Below, in pieces: positions 20,933 to 32,200 of a stretch of DNA of 64,000 nt. The notes beneath the pieces were generated by a model. The model was not told the DNA's origin. It searched no databases and saw nothing but the letters and a program-made list of their open reading frames with translations. The stretch's first letter is position 1. The number at the start of each line of letters is the position of its first letter. The DNA is from Stemphylium vesicarium (taxonomy: Eukaryota > Ascomycota > Dothideomycetes > Pleosporales > Pleosporaceae), in NCBI GenBank assembly GCA_004380135.1, contig QXCR01000116.1, forward strand, positions 1-64,000. Reading direction: 5' to 3'. The position numbers and the translations under genes were made by a program.

Positions 20933-22432
20933 GACAATCTTTCGCTATGAGCAACTCCCTTTGCTTCGCCCCGGCATCATCGACTGGTGCTCGTGTCTTT
21001 GATTCACCAACAACCCCCATATACCCGGAAGCGATGGCCCTTTTATCTGGCCTAGGCCCGCTCATTCAAGCGTCCTTTTTGTTCTCACGTTATATCTTAC
21101 GACGATGTCCCGTTTACGTTTACTTTGCATCATACCCCACACCCCACTGTTACTTCCACTTCATGTTCGCGCTATTTAGCGTCGCCTTTTTGTCTTACTT
21201 TGTCTTCGATGCGCTATTTTCACCATCTCAAGCTTGGGATTGCCTGAATTAAACTCTAATCTTACCCACACTGTCACTTTTGTAATCACTTCCTTTTTCT
21301 CTTTTCTTCTCTATTGTCCGAGACGATTGATGAAAACAAGAGAATGTGATATACACAAGCATTTGATCTGGGTAATTATTAATTTTGGGATTTCTTTTTG
21401 TTTTTCTCCAATACCTGCTTTCCTTTATACAATCAACACTCGCTTTCTACCGGTGGAGCTGGAGTTTGGAGATTTATACCCCCCCTTTTGGAATATGTTC
21501 TTGTGGAAGGATGGAAGATTTTTGTGTGCCCACGCAGTTGGCGAGATGTAGATCTAGGTACCTTTTTGCCTTGATCTGTGGAATATACAAGCAATTTCTT
21601 GTAAACTCGTGCCTCGCTTCTTTGCAGTGTTGACCGTGACCGTGGTCGTGACCTTGTCGGCCCACTCCATGCCATTTTTTAGAAACAGTGCCACCACGCA
21701 CAACAAAGCCCAGTCGTTTTTAAATGCCAAATGCCTCAAATCCCCATGCTCCCACTCCCAACTTCTCCATCTCTTTTCTCTTTTTCCGCGGTCAATTTCC
21801 TACGTCTCCACTTGTAATGACGATCGACATGCGACCAATAGTCTGATTTTGCCGTTCGCTGCTGTTGGGTCGGTGCGCAACAACGGCACAAAGATGCTAG
21901 GCTAGATGGGGAGCGCACGGGATGAGCTGGTAGATTACTGAGGATTGTGCCGAGGTAGGGCGGTGGGACATCGGGGGTGGGGAGATGGGAAGATGGTAAG
22001 ATTGAAAGATGGGAGCGAAGGTTGTTAGGGAAGTGTGGGAATTGTCACAGCCAGAGCTGTGTACCGTTGCTGGGACGGACAGAGCTGTGTACCGTCGTTG
22101 GTACGAACCAGGCTGAGCAACGTCCGTGGGGATCCGACAACCTATATAGCAGAGACAGCTTTGAAGAGAGAACACGACAATTGAACCTATCACCAAAACA
22201 GCATGTGTTCATAGTTATTTCCTTTCATCACTAGTGAGCCTTCCAACAGGAAGTAAGTTAAGTTGTACTCATAAATGTGTAGATCTGATGATGTGCGATA
22301 TGAATTCAGTCATCTCAAATCACACATACTTTTGACGTAGATATACACTATACAAACCTAGCCATCCTCTTATGAAATACCTTTTTGGGCCTTCTCCCAT
22401 CCCCATCCAAACCCCCTTCCCCATCAACCCAT
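20933..22432. other. Intergenic, 1.5 kb
   Basis: A convergent region between the GPI-type gene and the phosphodiesterase gene. No gene recognised. A 15-bp direct repeat (AGAGCTGTGTACCGT) occurs at 22053 and again at 22081. Confidence 0.45.
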
Positions 22433-23836
22433 CTACTTATAACTACCCCCCACCAACCCCTCTAACCCAAAGCAACTCGCAAAATACGTCACCGTCCCCG
22501 CCCAATCACTAAATAAGCCCTTGATCCCCACCTCCCTAACGAGCACATCCAGCACCTCATACAGCTGTCCATCACTACTCACCACATCTGCAACACTCGC
22601 ATAGTAATACTCTCCCCTCTGTTTGACCGTAGTAAGCGGCCCAGACCTCTCAAACGTCCAAGCCACAATATCCATGCCATGAGCTTTAATCGCTTTTGAA
22701 TATTCGCTTTCCACGATGCTGCTGTTGTTGGGTCCACCAACAGAAAGCAGCATCGGCAATGACGGACTCACGATATTCACGCCGGCGGCTCGAACGGTGC
22801 TGAGATTCCGCATCCCCGCCTCAAGATCCGCGGGCGTGTCGTATTCCTGCAGAAACAGCGCTTGCGCGCCAAACGCCGGTTCTGCGTCGATCCAGTATGT
22901 GATATCGTCGAACAGGAAACTCTGTGGCCAGATGCGCTCGAATGCAATGTTCTTTGCGCGGAAAGCATCGATGAGGGATTGCGCGTAGTGGGCTTGGGTA
23001 AATGTGCCGTTGAACGGCATGGGCACGGCGGATGGCGGCGTTTTCAGCTCGGGCGTGAAGTTGCGGTAGCCTGGGTAGCTGTTTACTAGGTCGATGTATT
23101 GCGGGAGGGTTAGCACGCGGGCGCATGTGTCGTAGAGTTCTGTGCGCCAGGGTGGTGTGCCGGATTGGTAGATGGACGGGGTGAGGGCCGATGCGTTGTA
23201 GCCGTCTTGTTTGCCGCAGAGGGTGGAAACTAGCAGGTATTATCAGTATCGAGGACGTGGCGAGGAAGGGCAAGGAGATAGGGTTAATGTCTTACATTCT
23301 TCAGTCGTAATATCAGACGTACAACACAGCGCATCCGCTTCACTCGTCGCATTAGCCGGCGTAAAACCCCGTGTACACTTCGCCGCCAACTCTGGTCGCA
23401 ACAAGATATCAGTTGTAGTGTGTAAATCACACATCCCATGTCGACACACGAGTCCCCCGTCTTTCGTGAAGGAAACATCGCATTCGAGAATTCCGGCACC
23501 CATTCGCGCTCCCGCATCTTCGGATCGCTCCGTTTCCTCGGGGAACTGGAGCGTGCCGCCGCCGCGGTGCCCGATACTGAAACTGTTGATGGAGACGGGC
23601 TTGTTCTCGCAGGACTCAAGTTTGGATTTTAGTGGGCTGGCGGTCATGTTGTTGATGATGTAGTAGGGGCGGGGGCCGAGGGAGACGAGATAGGATGATG
23701 CATTTTCGAGGGGGGTGTGGTTGGATGTTGTGTTGTCGGCGCTATACGGTATTGTTGTGGTGGTGGTGGTGGTAGGATAGCTCAACGCTGTTGTCGCTGC
23801 CAAACTCAATGCTAACAGCGTATTCATCTTGTCCAA
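22433..23836 (-). CDS. Secreted glycerophosphodiester phosphodiesterase-like protein
   Basis: Exons 23836-23296 and 23229-22433 flank a 66-bp intron (GTAAGA...CTAG), giving 445 residues. Signal peptide at Met4 (NTLLALSLAATTALS), then a Thr-rich segment. The GDPD catalytic landmarks are visible: IGHRGGG (about residue 90), the metal-binding Glu-x-Asp in LECDVSFTKDGGLVCRH (about residues 118-134), and the His within it. The C-terminal half shows the TIM-barrel strands, including MDIVAWTFERSG and GLFSDWAGTVTYF. Family enzymes hydrolyse glycerophosphodiesters to an alcohol and glycerol-3-phosphate. Here it would act outside the cell, probably in phosphate or lipid-head-group scavenging. Many N-glycosylation sequons support secretion. 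Confidence 0.87.
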
Positions 23837-24631
23837 TTTGCTACCAAGACCACCTCTTTTCTAAACACAAGGATCGGGAAAATAAAAAGGAAGACAGAGG
23901 CAAAGCAACAGACTTGTATCCAGGGAACCTATGCCCTTCTTATACATCGCCCAGATGCCTTACCTTACCTATACCTACCGCCTTCCCAGTCCCGTCAAGC
24001 AAAACTAACACTCCGCTCCATCCCATACCTACGTCAACGACACACACTCCAACCCCACAATATCACCGTAAGCCGCAGGAACAAGTAGCTAAGGCTACTG
24101 ACTAGCCAGGTCGAAGCAAAACCATACGCATATCCGCACGGCTCAGACGGAAAGAAAAGGACTCAAGCTAATTCGGATCGCGCAATAAGCAGTGCCGAGA
24201 CAAGGAAAAAAAGCTTGATTCCTGGACATGTTGGCTGTCCGGGGCCTGCTGGCTGCGCGACGTCGTCATAGAGGTTGAGTCAAGAGTCTCTAAGCTTTGG
24301 CACACGTGGGTAGAGTAACGGGGTGCTGTTGGGTAGTGTAGTGCTTTCTTCGTTGAGGCTATCTAATCGGTGCGTGTCTGCGCCAGTGGGTTAGCGCACG
24401 TGGGGCAGCCCTTGACATCCCCGCAATTATATTCGCCCCGATGATGTCTGATATGGCTAACACGGTAAGCCGGGGCTGCCGGCACTTGCGCGATTAACAT
24501 GAATGGCTCTAGGGGCGAATTTTGGAAAGAGACAACGGTGATGACTATTCTCTCATACAGCGGCGTGAGTTTAGGATTTAAAGTTTTAAAGCTCGCTTTC
24601 CAGATGGCAACATCCAACATCCACCCCCCTC
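23837..24631. other. Intergenic: GDPD promoter, esterase 3' flank
   Basis: About 800 bp with no recognisable gene. Frames on the plus strand near 24499-24975 are shadows of the esterase gene. Confidence 0.45.
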
Positions 24632-26419
24632 TTACTTCTCCAACCTCGCAGCCCTACTCTCATCCCTCCACCACTCACACTGCGTCCTCCGAATCCCATC
24701 ACCCTCGACCCTCGAGTTACCAAAAGGCTCAAACCTCAACTGCAATCCGGGCCTCCCCTCATTCATTGCATCTACATACTGTGGCCAAATCGGCACGCCA
24801 GCCCTCTTTCCCGCATTCGGATCACCGAGGGCGACGAAATCAGCAAAATACGCATTTAACAACTCCTTGCCTACGTCGGGATACTGAACGCCGCCGGCGC
24901 CGCTGGGTTCAGCCCATGTGTACTTTGTGTCGGCCGTATGCGGGATGCCCTTCCAGGCCGGAAACGTGTTGTTGACAGTGAAAACGGACTTGTAAACAGG
25001 GACGTCAAGGGCGGACATGCGGACGGCGGTCTCCTGGCCGGCGCAGACGTACATGTAGTCTGTGAGGGCGGCGGAAAGGCGGTTGTATTGCGTTGCGTTG
25101 GGGCTGAAAGCATACGGGGTGTTGACATCATCGGTTGGGTCCGGGTAAAGCGTCTCGAGATCGGAGACGTCTTCGGGAGTGAGCCCGGGGATGAGGTTCT
25201 TCATGAAGGCGAGGTATTCTTCGTTGGTTTCAATGTCGCCAGGTGAGTAGTACTTTGCCTCGTCGGGCACGTTCGAGGTGATGGTCGGGATACGGTAGAA
25301 TTGGCCGTTTTGACCGGAGATGGAGCCGGCTTGTTCGAGGAGCGGTCCTCCACGCGTAGGCTGAAATGGCCACGTGATGGGATACTCAGATGCTCTCCAG
25401 ATCAGTGCGCTGGCATTCTCGATGGCGGAGATGGGGGCGCTGCGCAAGCAGCTGAGTATTTCAGCATCGGTGCCGTTGGCTACTCTACTGCATCCGGTAA
25501 GGCCAAGGTAGCGCGCAAACTGCTCTTGGTACAGTGGGTACGAAGCATTAGGGAACGCGCGAGCAGTTACACTTCCAGACTGCAGGATGGCCTGTGAAAA
25601 GAGTGGGGAAGCTCCTTCGGTCTTGTTGTAGTTGTGAAAGAGGTGGATTCCAGTAGAGTGAGCCCCAGCTGAGCGTCCACCGATGGTGACGCGAGAAGCA
25701 TCACCACCGAATACCGAGATGTACTTTTGCACAAACTCGAAAAGTGTTTGCTGGTCCCGGAGACCTAGGTTGAGAAGACCCTGGCGCTCAAAAACCGGAG
25801 ATGGAAGGAAACCAAGCGAGTTTACCTGCCGACAATTAGATAGCTCAACAGGGGAAGTGTGCAGTGCACTTACTCGGTAGTTAAAATTCACAACGATCAA
25901 CGGCTCTCTCGAGTTGGAAACGAAAGACGGGCCGTCGAAGCTCCTCGCGCTACCAGCAACGAAGCCACCCTAAGCCGTTAGCAGAAATCTATTCACATTG
26001 GATTCAGCACCTACTCCGTGGATCCAAATCAAGACTGGCAGCTTCTCATGTGCAGAGACGTTCTGAGGACGAAAGACGTTCATGTTCAGACACGCTTCGT
26101 TGACGGGGTACGTGATATCCAATGGATCCTGGTGGCACGAGAAGCCATACTGAGTCGCATTCTTCACACCCTCAAAAGGCTCTGGGGGCCCAACAGCCGT
26201 GAAGCGCGCTTCTCCGACAGGCTGCGAAACATAGTCGATGCCGAGCCAGGCGTCCACGGGCTTTGGCAGAGGCTTCTTCGTGAGGGTTTCGGAAATGGTG
26301 GTACCGACGAAGCTTCCGTAGCCGGGGAGCGTCACTTGAGATGCGCTGTAGGTAGCTGCCACATTGTTGAGTAAAGCGAGCGTGGTGAGAGCCTTCTGAA
26401 CGGTGTTGAAACGAGCCAT
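24632..26419 (-). CDS. Secreted type-B carboxylesterase/lipase
   Basis: Three exons read 26419-26015, 25969-25874 and 25825-24632. The introns are 45 bp (GTAGGT...TTAG) and 48 bp (GTAAGT...GCAG), giving 564 residues. The start Met-Ala-Arg-Phe opens a signal peptide (VQKALTTLALLNNVAATYS). An upstream ATG at 26491 is less likely. The first splice recreates the oxyanion-hole motif WIHGGGF and the second joins NYR to VNSLGF, both hallmark alpha/beta-hydrolase motifs. The nucleophile elbow reads GGRSAGAHS (about residue 219), with Arg where most family members have Glu (GESAG). A catalytic-His region, WKGIPHTADTKYTW, lies near residue 464. It would hydrolyse an ester extracellularly; the substrate is unknown. 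Several sequons indicate glycosylation. Confidence 0.88.
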
Positions 26420-27220
26420 GGCGCCGACGTAGAGTTGCGAAAAGAGCTCAACACGCTCATGGAATTGCGCGAATACACCGGGAAAATGCATTGCTGATGG
26501 TCATGTTAAAGCAAGTAAATAGCTGTGTACGATGCCGAAGTCGGGCCTTGCTACTGTCCGCTCGTATCCATCTCGTCCCCACTCCTGCTGGGATTCAACA
26601 GCCGAAGCCTTGGTACCTGCTCTATGCGGTCTCTAAGATAAAGTGTGGGGAGAGCAACGCGTTGCGCACGACTCGTTATCATTACCGTTGAATATCGTCG
26701 GTTGTTGTTCAGCTTCCGACGGAACGGAAGTTATCGCGGGGAGTACGGTAAGCGATGCAGGTATCGCGAGGACCTTTTCCGAATCGGGTGGTGACGTCCC
26801 GGATGCCGAGCTCGTTCCGCAGAGCGTTCAGGCTTGCGTTTCGTATCAGTAATCGTACATACTACCTCAACAACTATGCGTTTGTACATCTCAAGCTTTA
26901 GGATGTTCAATAGCCTCGTTTGTATCAAAGCAGGATATCAGAGGGTAGGTAGGCCGTTGGCAAGACCCGCTTGAAAGAGGTCTAACCTTGCAGACGATAC
27001 ATCCACGCTTCATTGGTAAAATGAAGTAATCGAAGTAGATGTTTCTACAATTCTTCCCTCTCTAGTTCTCAGTTGTTGGACTCTGGGCTCTTTCCTGAAA
27101 ATACTCCGCGGCCTCGGCCATCAAGCTAGCGACATCCCGGGTTTGGTCTACGGGACTCAAAACGATCATTCGTACCACAAAGCCGGGCGTGAAAGTCTCC
27201 GCCTCTGCGACTCTGATCCC
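26420..27220. other. Intergenic: esterase promoter
   Basis: About 800 bp. No gene seen. Open frames here are short and without features. Confidence 0.4.
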
Positions 27221-27919
27221 TTATCTGCTTCGGGCGCTAGCGACGATGTCTTTTTCCGGGCCTGTAATAGTCACCATGAGATATAAAATCCCACGCCAAT
27301 CCAGGTTGTGCGGATTCCCGATGGGGAGGCCAAGACGCCTCAACTTGATAACTCGGTTCTTGCGTATTGGCCCTCTGGCGGAGACTTGGAACTGATGGCC
27401 ACAAAGATCCTTCACATCCCTGTCCCGACCTTCAGCAGCCTCACTGGCTGATAATCTTATCTCGTGTATTAAAACCGGGCCGCTATCGTAAAAGGTAACA
27501 TGAGGAAGCTGGGAGAATTCAGTTTGTGAAAGCAAGGGTAATTGGCCACTTACGCGTCTGAGCTTGAACAGAACATCAACAGGATCTCGCCCAGCGTTGA
27601 CAGCCCCCATAAGTTGAACCTGTGCGCCGTCTCGACATCCAATCCCGGCGTTGAGGTCGAACAAGATGTCCTCAAAGCTGGAAGTATCGCTTGCATTCAG
27701 CCTCCTTCTTGCTCGCCTCAGGATGAGGGGCTTGGTAAAGCCTGTGTATACATCTTCTAAGGTAATGTTCACGACATGGGTGACACTGGGTCGCTTGCTA
27801 TGCGAGACTATGTCTTCCCACGATGGGCCATTGATCTTGGGAACCCAGGTTTTGGTCTTCTTCTCGAAGTAGTAAAACCTTGTATCATAGACATTGCACG
27901 TTGATCGCCGCTTCTTCAT
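27221..27919 (-). CDS. DnaJ C-terminal-like domain protein, no J domain
   Basis: 232 residues. From about residue 45 it resembles the DnaJ/Hsp40 C-terminal substrate-binding fold: VVNITLEDVYTGFTKPLILRR matches the usual start of that fold, a GCRDGAQVQLMG segment matches the conserved Gly-x-Arg-Asp-Gly turn, and a second barrel ends in LYLMVTITGP. There is no J domain and no zinc-finger repeat. The N-terminus (TCNVYDTRFYYFEKKTKTW) is aromatic and basic. Its ATG lies only 15 bp after the stop of the upstream minus-strand gene at 27935, too close for separate fungal promoters. The two may be one transcript or one spliced gene: a GTAGAT donor near 27980 and an AAG acceptor near 27934 would join them in frame. 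Function is inferred only by fold. Confidence 0.55.
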   Translation of the reverse strand: MKKRRSTCNVYDTRFYYFEKKTKTWVPKINGPSWEDIVSHSKRPSVTHVVNITLEDVYTGFTKPLILRRARRRLNASDTSSFEDILFDLNAGIGCRDGAQVQLMGAVNAGRDPVDVLFKLRRVSGQLPLLSQTEFSQLPHVTFYDSGPVLIHEIRLSASEAAEGRDRDVKDLCGHQFQVSARGPIRKNRVIKLRRLGLPIGNPHNLDWRGILYLMVTITGPEKDIVASARSR

Positions 27920-27934
27920 TTTCGTTGTATCGAC

Positions 27935-28991
27935 TTATTGCCTGTCGACAGTCTGTGATTCAGGCGAGAAAGAGCATCTACGTGGTGATGCGAGAATTAG
28001 GCGAGTATGAAGTTTCGTAATTATATTATCATCATCGGAGTCCTTCACGGTCGAGCTACGTCTGCTGCTGGATCCTCTACTTTTCCTAGCAGTATTTCCA
28101 GATTCAGTCGAAACGTGGCGTCCGGGTCTCTTAGATGAGTCACTAGACTCAGAGTCGCGGTTCGCTACACGGTACTTCGATGAAGGCAGCTGATTATCGT
28201 CGTTGGATAGCGGAGCATCCACAGAGATTTTTGGAATACGCGTCGTCCTCATAGCTCTGTCAGCTATCCGCGAACCTTTCGCTCGTATTCTGTCAATCCA
28301 GTCATGGACTTCCATTGAAACGTCCACGTCGACTTCGGTCATGCTATCATCTAGAATTTCGTCTTCTAGAGCAACCACAGACTCGGCGTCGCAGAACAAC
28401 GTTGGTTCGCGTCTACCAGCAAGTACATCTATATGTATCCGATCCAACTTCGCTCGCAGTTCGAGCAGCGACAGTAGGTGCGCCTCGATGTTCCTCTCAA
28501 TCCTGGAAAATGTGGCGATGTTAAGTCCGCTCAAGAGTTGCTGTAATCGAACCCCGTGTGTGGCAATCTTGTCCCTTAGCGCTGCTTGTTTCCCAGCCGT
28601 GAAGGCTAATTTGTCTCGATAGCGCGGGTCGGTAGTTTGGAGTGAACGAAAATCATGTAGAACGGTTTTCATTGCCCGCAGGTCGGCTTTGCAGTCTTGC
28701 AGTAGCACAATTAGCTCGCCATTCTTCGTGGGTGGCAGCTTCTGGAAGGATGATAACGGGTTCTTGTATTCGTCGTCAACGGAAAGAAGGAGCGATCGCA
28801 GGGAGTCGACTGCATCGAAGTGGCTGCTATCAGTCTCCGATCTATCAATCGTCTGGAGCGGGCGCATCGAACATACCATCTTTTGCGATTTCTTTGAAGT
28901 TGTCGCCTGCATTCTTACACGATTTGTACACTGAGTAAGCATAGTTACCGATGAGGGCAATGTCACCGAGGCTAAAGCCAAAACTTGTCAT
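27935..28991 (-). CDS. Protein with fungal STAND/NLR-type N-terminal domain
   Basis: Exons 28991-28877 and 28809-27935 flank a 67-bp intron (GTATGT...GCAG), giving 329 residues. The first exon reads SFGFSLGDIALIGNYAYSVY followed by a Cys-x-x-Ala-Gly-Asp-Asn-Phe-Lys-Glu-Ile segment, and the splice joins it to a Val-Asp-Ser-Leu-Arg helix. This is the all-helical domain found at the start of many fungal NLR/STAND and heterokaryon-incompatibility-type proteins (similar to PigL_N or SesA types). The middle is helical, and the C-terminal third is Ser/Arg-rich and disordered. There is no NACHT/NB-ARC ATPase or repeat domain, so it is a truncated or stand-alone form, or it continues into the DnaJ-like frame just downstream. 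The first exon is missed if the frame is read from later starts. Confidence 0.65.
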
Positions 28992-29677
28992 TGCGCGACG
29001 TAGGTAGATGTTCTTGTGAAAGCACAGGTTTGGGAATAAGTGAAGTAGTGTCGCATTGCTGTTGAGGCTGTGTTTGTCGACCGGTGCTGCGGCCAGGGAG
29101 AAGGATCGTAGTGGGGTTGTGACACCTGCATCACGCTAACGCTGTCAGCCATGCGGAAGGCGTCATTCAATCTTTCACCGTTGAAGCTATTATGATGATT
29201 TTGATATTTGATTTGTAGCCTGTCCAGTTCTTTCCGCCGAGTACCACCAATGTGTCTAATATCTAAGGAGATTGAGTTTTGTAGATGATGGGTATATACA
29301 GCTAAGCAAAGATGGCCTCCCAGATGTTGTGCCAGCGAAGGCTTGTAGATTCTACAAAGGAAAAAGAGCCATTCTCGGTATGAACGCAGAAGTATTAGGT
29401 AGGTTGTATACAAATGATAGAGATGGGTATCAGATGACGAGGCCGGGTATATGAGTATGCGCACGGTAAGGCCAAGCTAAGAAATTGAGATGAAGCAAGA
29501 AAAGAGACAAGGAATGTCGACAAACGAAAAAATGGGAATGAAAAACGACAAATGACAAAGAGGAAAGGACCAACGATGTAGAGTAGCCGTCCCCATCTAT
29601 CACCACGCTACGCCATTTCGAAATGATTCCCTTTAGATATAGACAATCTTGGTGTGGCGGCAGAAAACATGGGGGTT
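28992..29677. other. Intergenic
   Basis: About 690 bp between two minus-strand genes. No gene recognised. Confidence 0.4.
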
Positions 29678-31718
29678 CTATGAGCCCATGGATACGCCGC
29701 CGTCGTTGGATCCGACGAAACCGGTTGCCATGCCCATGTCTAGGCGCAGGAACTGGTCTTGGTGATTTTCGAGACCATCCATACCGCCCGACATGCCCAT
29801 GGAGCCACCCATGCCGCCCATGTTGCTCTGGCTCAGGTTGTGCGGGTCCATCATGGCTAGAGACTCCCGACGGCTGCTGTCAGCTGAGCTGACATGCTGC
29901 AGATGAGGCGAGATCTGGTGCTGCTGATGTGGGTTGAAGTCTTGGTTGCGCGACTGGTTCATGTGCTGGCGGGCTGCTGCCCATGCCTGCGCTTGAGCTT
30001 GGGCCTGGGCAATCTGGGCTTGTGTGATGTGCTGGGGTGTCTGCATGTGCGATTGGAACTGCTGCGAGTGGTGTGGGGGCGTTGGCTGGAGCGGAGTGCT
30101 GTGGTGATGCTGGGGTTGGGGGTGATGGAGAGATTGCCTGTGCGCCTGATGCTGGATGTGATGCATAGAGTCTTCCTCCTCGTTCGTCTGTGGAGTCAGG
30201 TCGATCTCGTCGTCATCGTCATCGCCTTCGGCATCTACTTGATCGTTGCCCATCTCGCCACTGACGGTTCCAGATGCGTTGAAAGGCATGCTAGTTTCAA
30301 CCTTGATGGGGCTGCTCTGTCGGGGCTGGTTGATGGCAGCAAAGGCCTGTGTGGGTTGGCTGGTCATAGAACAGCTCCGGGTGCTAGCATCGCCAGGCAG
30401 GGGCTTCTGGGCAGCAAGACCTGAGACGGAGGATCTGTTCTCACGTATCGCGGTGCGCCACTTGTCGATGAGGCGGTCGTAGTCCCAATTGCGATAGTCC
30501 ATGCCGTGCTTTGCAAGCTCCCTGGTGGTGTCACTGCCCAGGTTGATACTGACGGGCGACACATCGGGACCGCCTGACGTCCAGCGATTGGCCTTTAGGT
30601 AATCAATCTCTCTACGCGCATGCTCGAGCTGGACCTCGGTTTCCCGTTTGCTGTCATTGGCACGGGCATAGCAGCGCAGAATCTCAATCTGCCAGTACTC
30701 TTGCCTTGTCTTGTCAGAGTGCTGTGTCCAGTGGTGAAAAGCATCTGCAATGTGGCCGAAGAGACGTTGGGGGTCGTGGTCGAAGAGTGGAGGGGTAGGC
30801 AGGGGTGAGGTATTGGTGGAGGAAGGAGCGTTGGGGTTGGAGCTGCCCGATGGGTAGACGTGATTGATGTGCCGCTGACGCTGGTAGGCAAGCAGGCGTT
30901 CGCGCACCTGCTTATTCAGCGCTTCAAACTGCTTCTGTCCAGGCGGGGCTATCGACCATGACTCGGCTGTTGCAAAAGGCGTGGGTGAGAAGAGGGTGGA
31001 GGGCGCGGGGAGGATATGCAGGCACAGCGAGGGGAAGTTTTGGGCGTAGGGGTCGAAGTCGAAGAGGCCAGTGCCTGACGCTTTTGCACTGCAGCAATTT
31101 ATTAGCAAATGGTCATGTACATGGTAGTCGGGTTGGGTACACGTACTTGGCTTCGCGGACGCTCTTCAGCAGCTCCCGCAGCGCCATCTCTGTGGCATTC
31201 GCAATCTCAATCTCTTCGCTCGTCTTCTGTCGCTGGTCGAGATCGGCCTTGCGTGTCTGCCGGGACGCATCTCGACGAGGGTCGGGCGTCTTTGTCCCCA
31301 GGCGTGATGGCCGGTTTCCGCCGCCCCAACTGACGTCCTTGAACTGGCCCCTCGTTTTTCCCACTTGCAGCGGCTCGTCGTCGTCCTCAGGGCTCTGCAC
31401 GAGCATGGACGAGTCCTCGCTCGCTATGCGCTTCTTGTTGGCGGGGGTGCTGGTGCCGCTGTCATCGCGCCTCGGTGTCGAGACGCTGCCCTTGGCCTGG
31501 CGCCTCGTGATGCCGCCGCGCAGCTTTCGTATCTCGTCCACATTATGGACGCCGTCGGGCGCCTTTGGGTTCTTCGCCCGGATATACAGGTCGAGATGTC
31601 GTCCCAGGCTGGACGAGGTAAAGGCCTGGCCGCAGAAGGGACAATTTTTATCTTTGGCAGCCTTGAGCTGCGGCTCGGCGGTAGAGCGAGGTGTCGAGGA
31701 TGATTCGGCTTCGCCCAT
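29678..31718 (-). CDS. Conserved fungal protein with C2H2/UBZ-like zinc finger
   Basis: Exons 31718-31147 and 31088-29678 flank a 58-bp intron (GTACGT...TGCAG), giving 660 residues. Near residue 26 there is a single zinc-finger-like motif, CPFCGQAFTSSSLGRHLDLY, of the type seen in UBZ4/Rad18 or C2H2 fingers. It is followed by PDGVHNVDEIRKLRGGITRR, a block I recognise as conserved among filamentous fungi without a known function. The middle contains helices (HWTQHSDKTRQEYWQIEILR). An Asp/Glu-rich patch and then a long Gln/His/Pro-rich low-complexity tail finish the protein, typical of a nuclear or RNA-related regulator. The splice phase (AA + T) is consistent. Confidence 0.75.
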
Positions 31719-32200
31719 GGTGATGCCCGTATACTATTATTCAGGGTTCCCAGGCTCGAGCTTAGTTCGAAACGCAACGTCGTTCATGCACGCCTGTCGA
31801 AGGATCAAGGGCCACAGCTATGGCATTATTATTACGGATTGAAGGGGTAGGCAAGGAAAGATGGGCATAGTGCAGGCCAATGGCAAAATGAGTGAAGACC
31901 AATTGGACGCTGTAGTCAATCAAAAGGAGCGACGCGTTGGAGCAATATTACTTTGCTAGCTTGGCGCGAAAAGCTGCCCCTAAACCTCTTCGCGGCCACC
32001 ATGATGCGCGTGCAGGTCTCGCGAGCGCGTCTGTGCGTGCAGCGGGAAGCAAGCCCGCCCGAAGCTGCTGGCCCTGGCGTCTGTCAGACGTCGAGGCGAC
32101 TGAGGCGACTGAGTCGACCTGGCTGCGCCACGGCAATTTTCTCCAAGGACTGCGCTGTATGGGCAATTCGCATATTGCGCCCGTATTTCGCCTCCGCTGT
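31719..32200. other. Intergenic
   Basis: About 480 bp: promoter side of the zinc-finger gene and 3' side of the ABCF gene. Nothing else recognised. Confidence 0.4.

Noticed and set aside
30958..31842. 294-codon plus-strand frame opposite the zinc-finger gene
   Set aside because: Antisense shadow of a well-supported minus-strand gene with no motif of its own.
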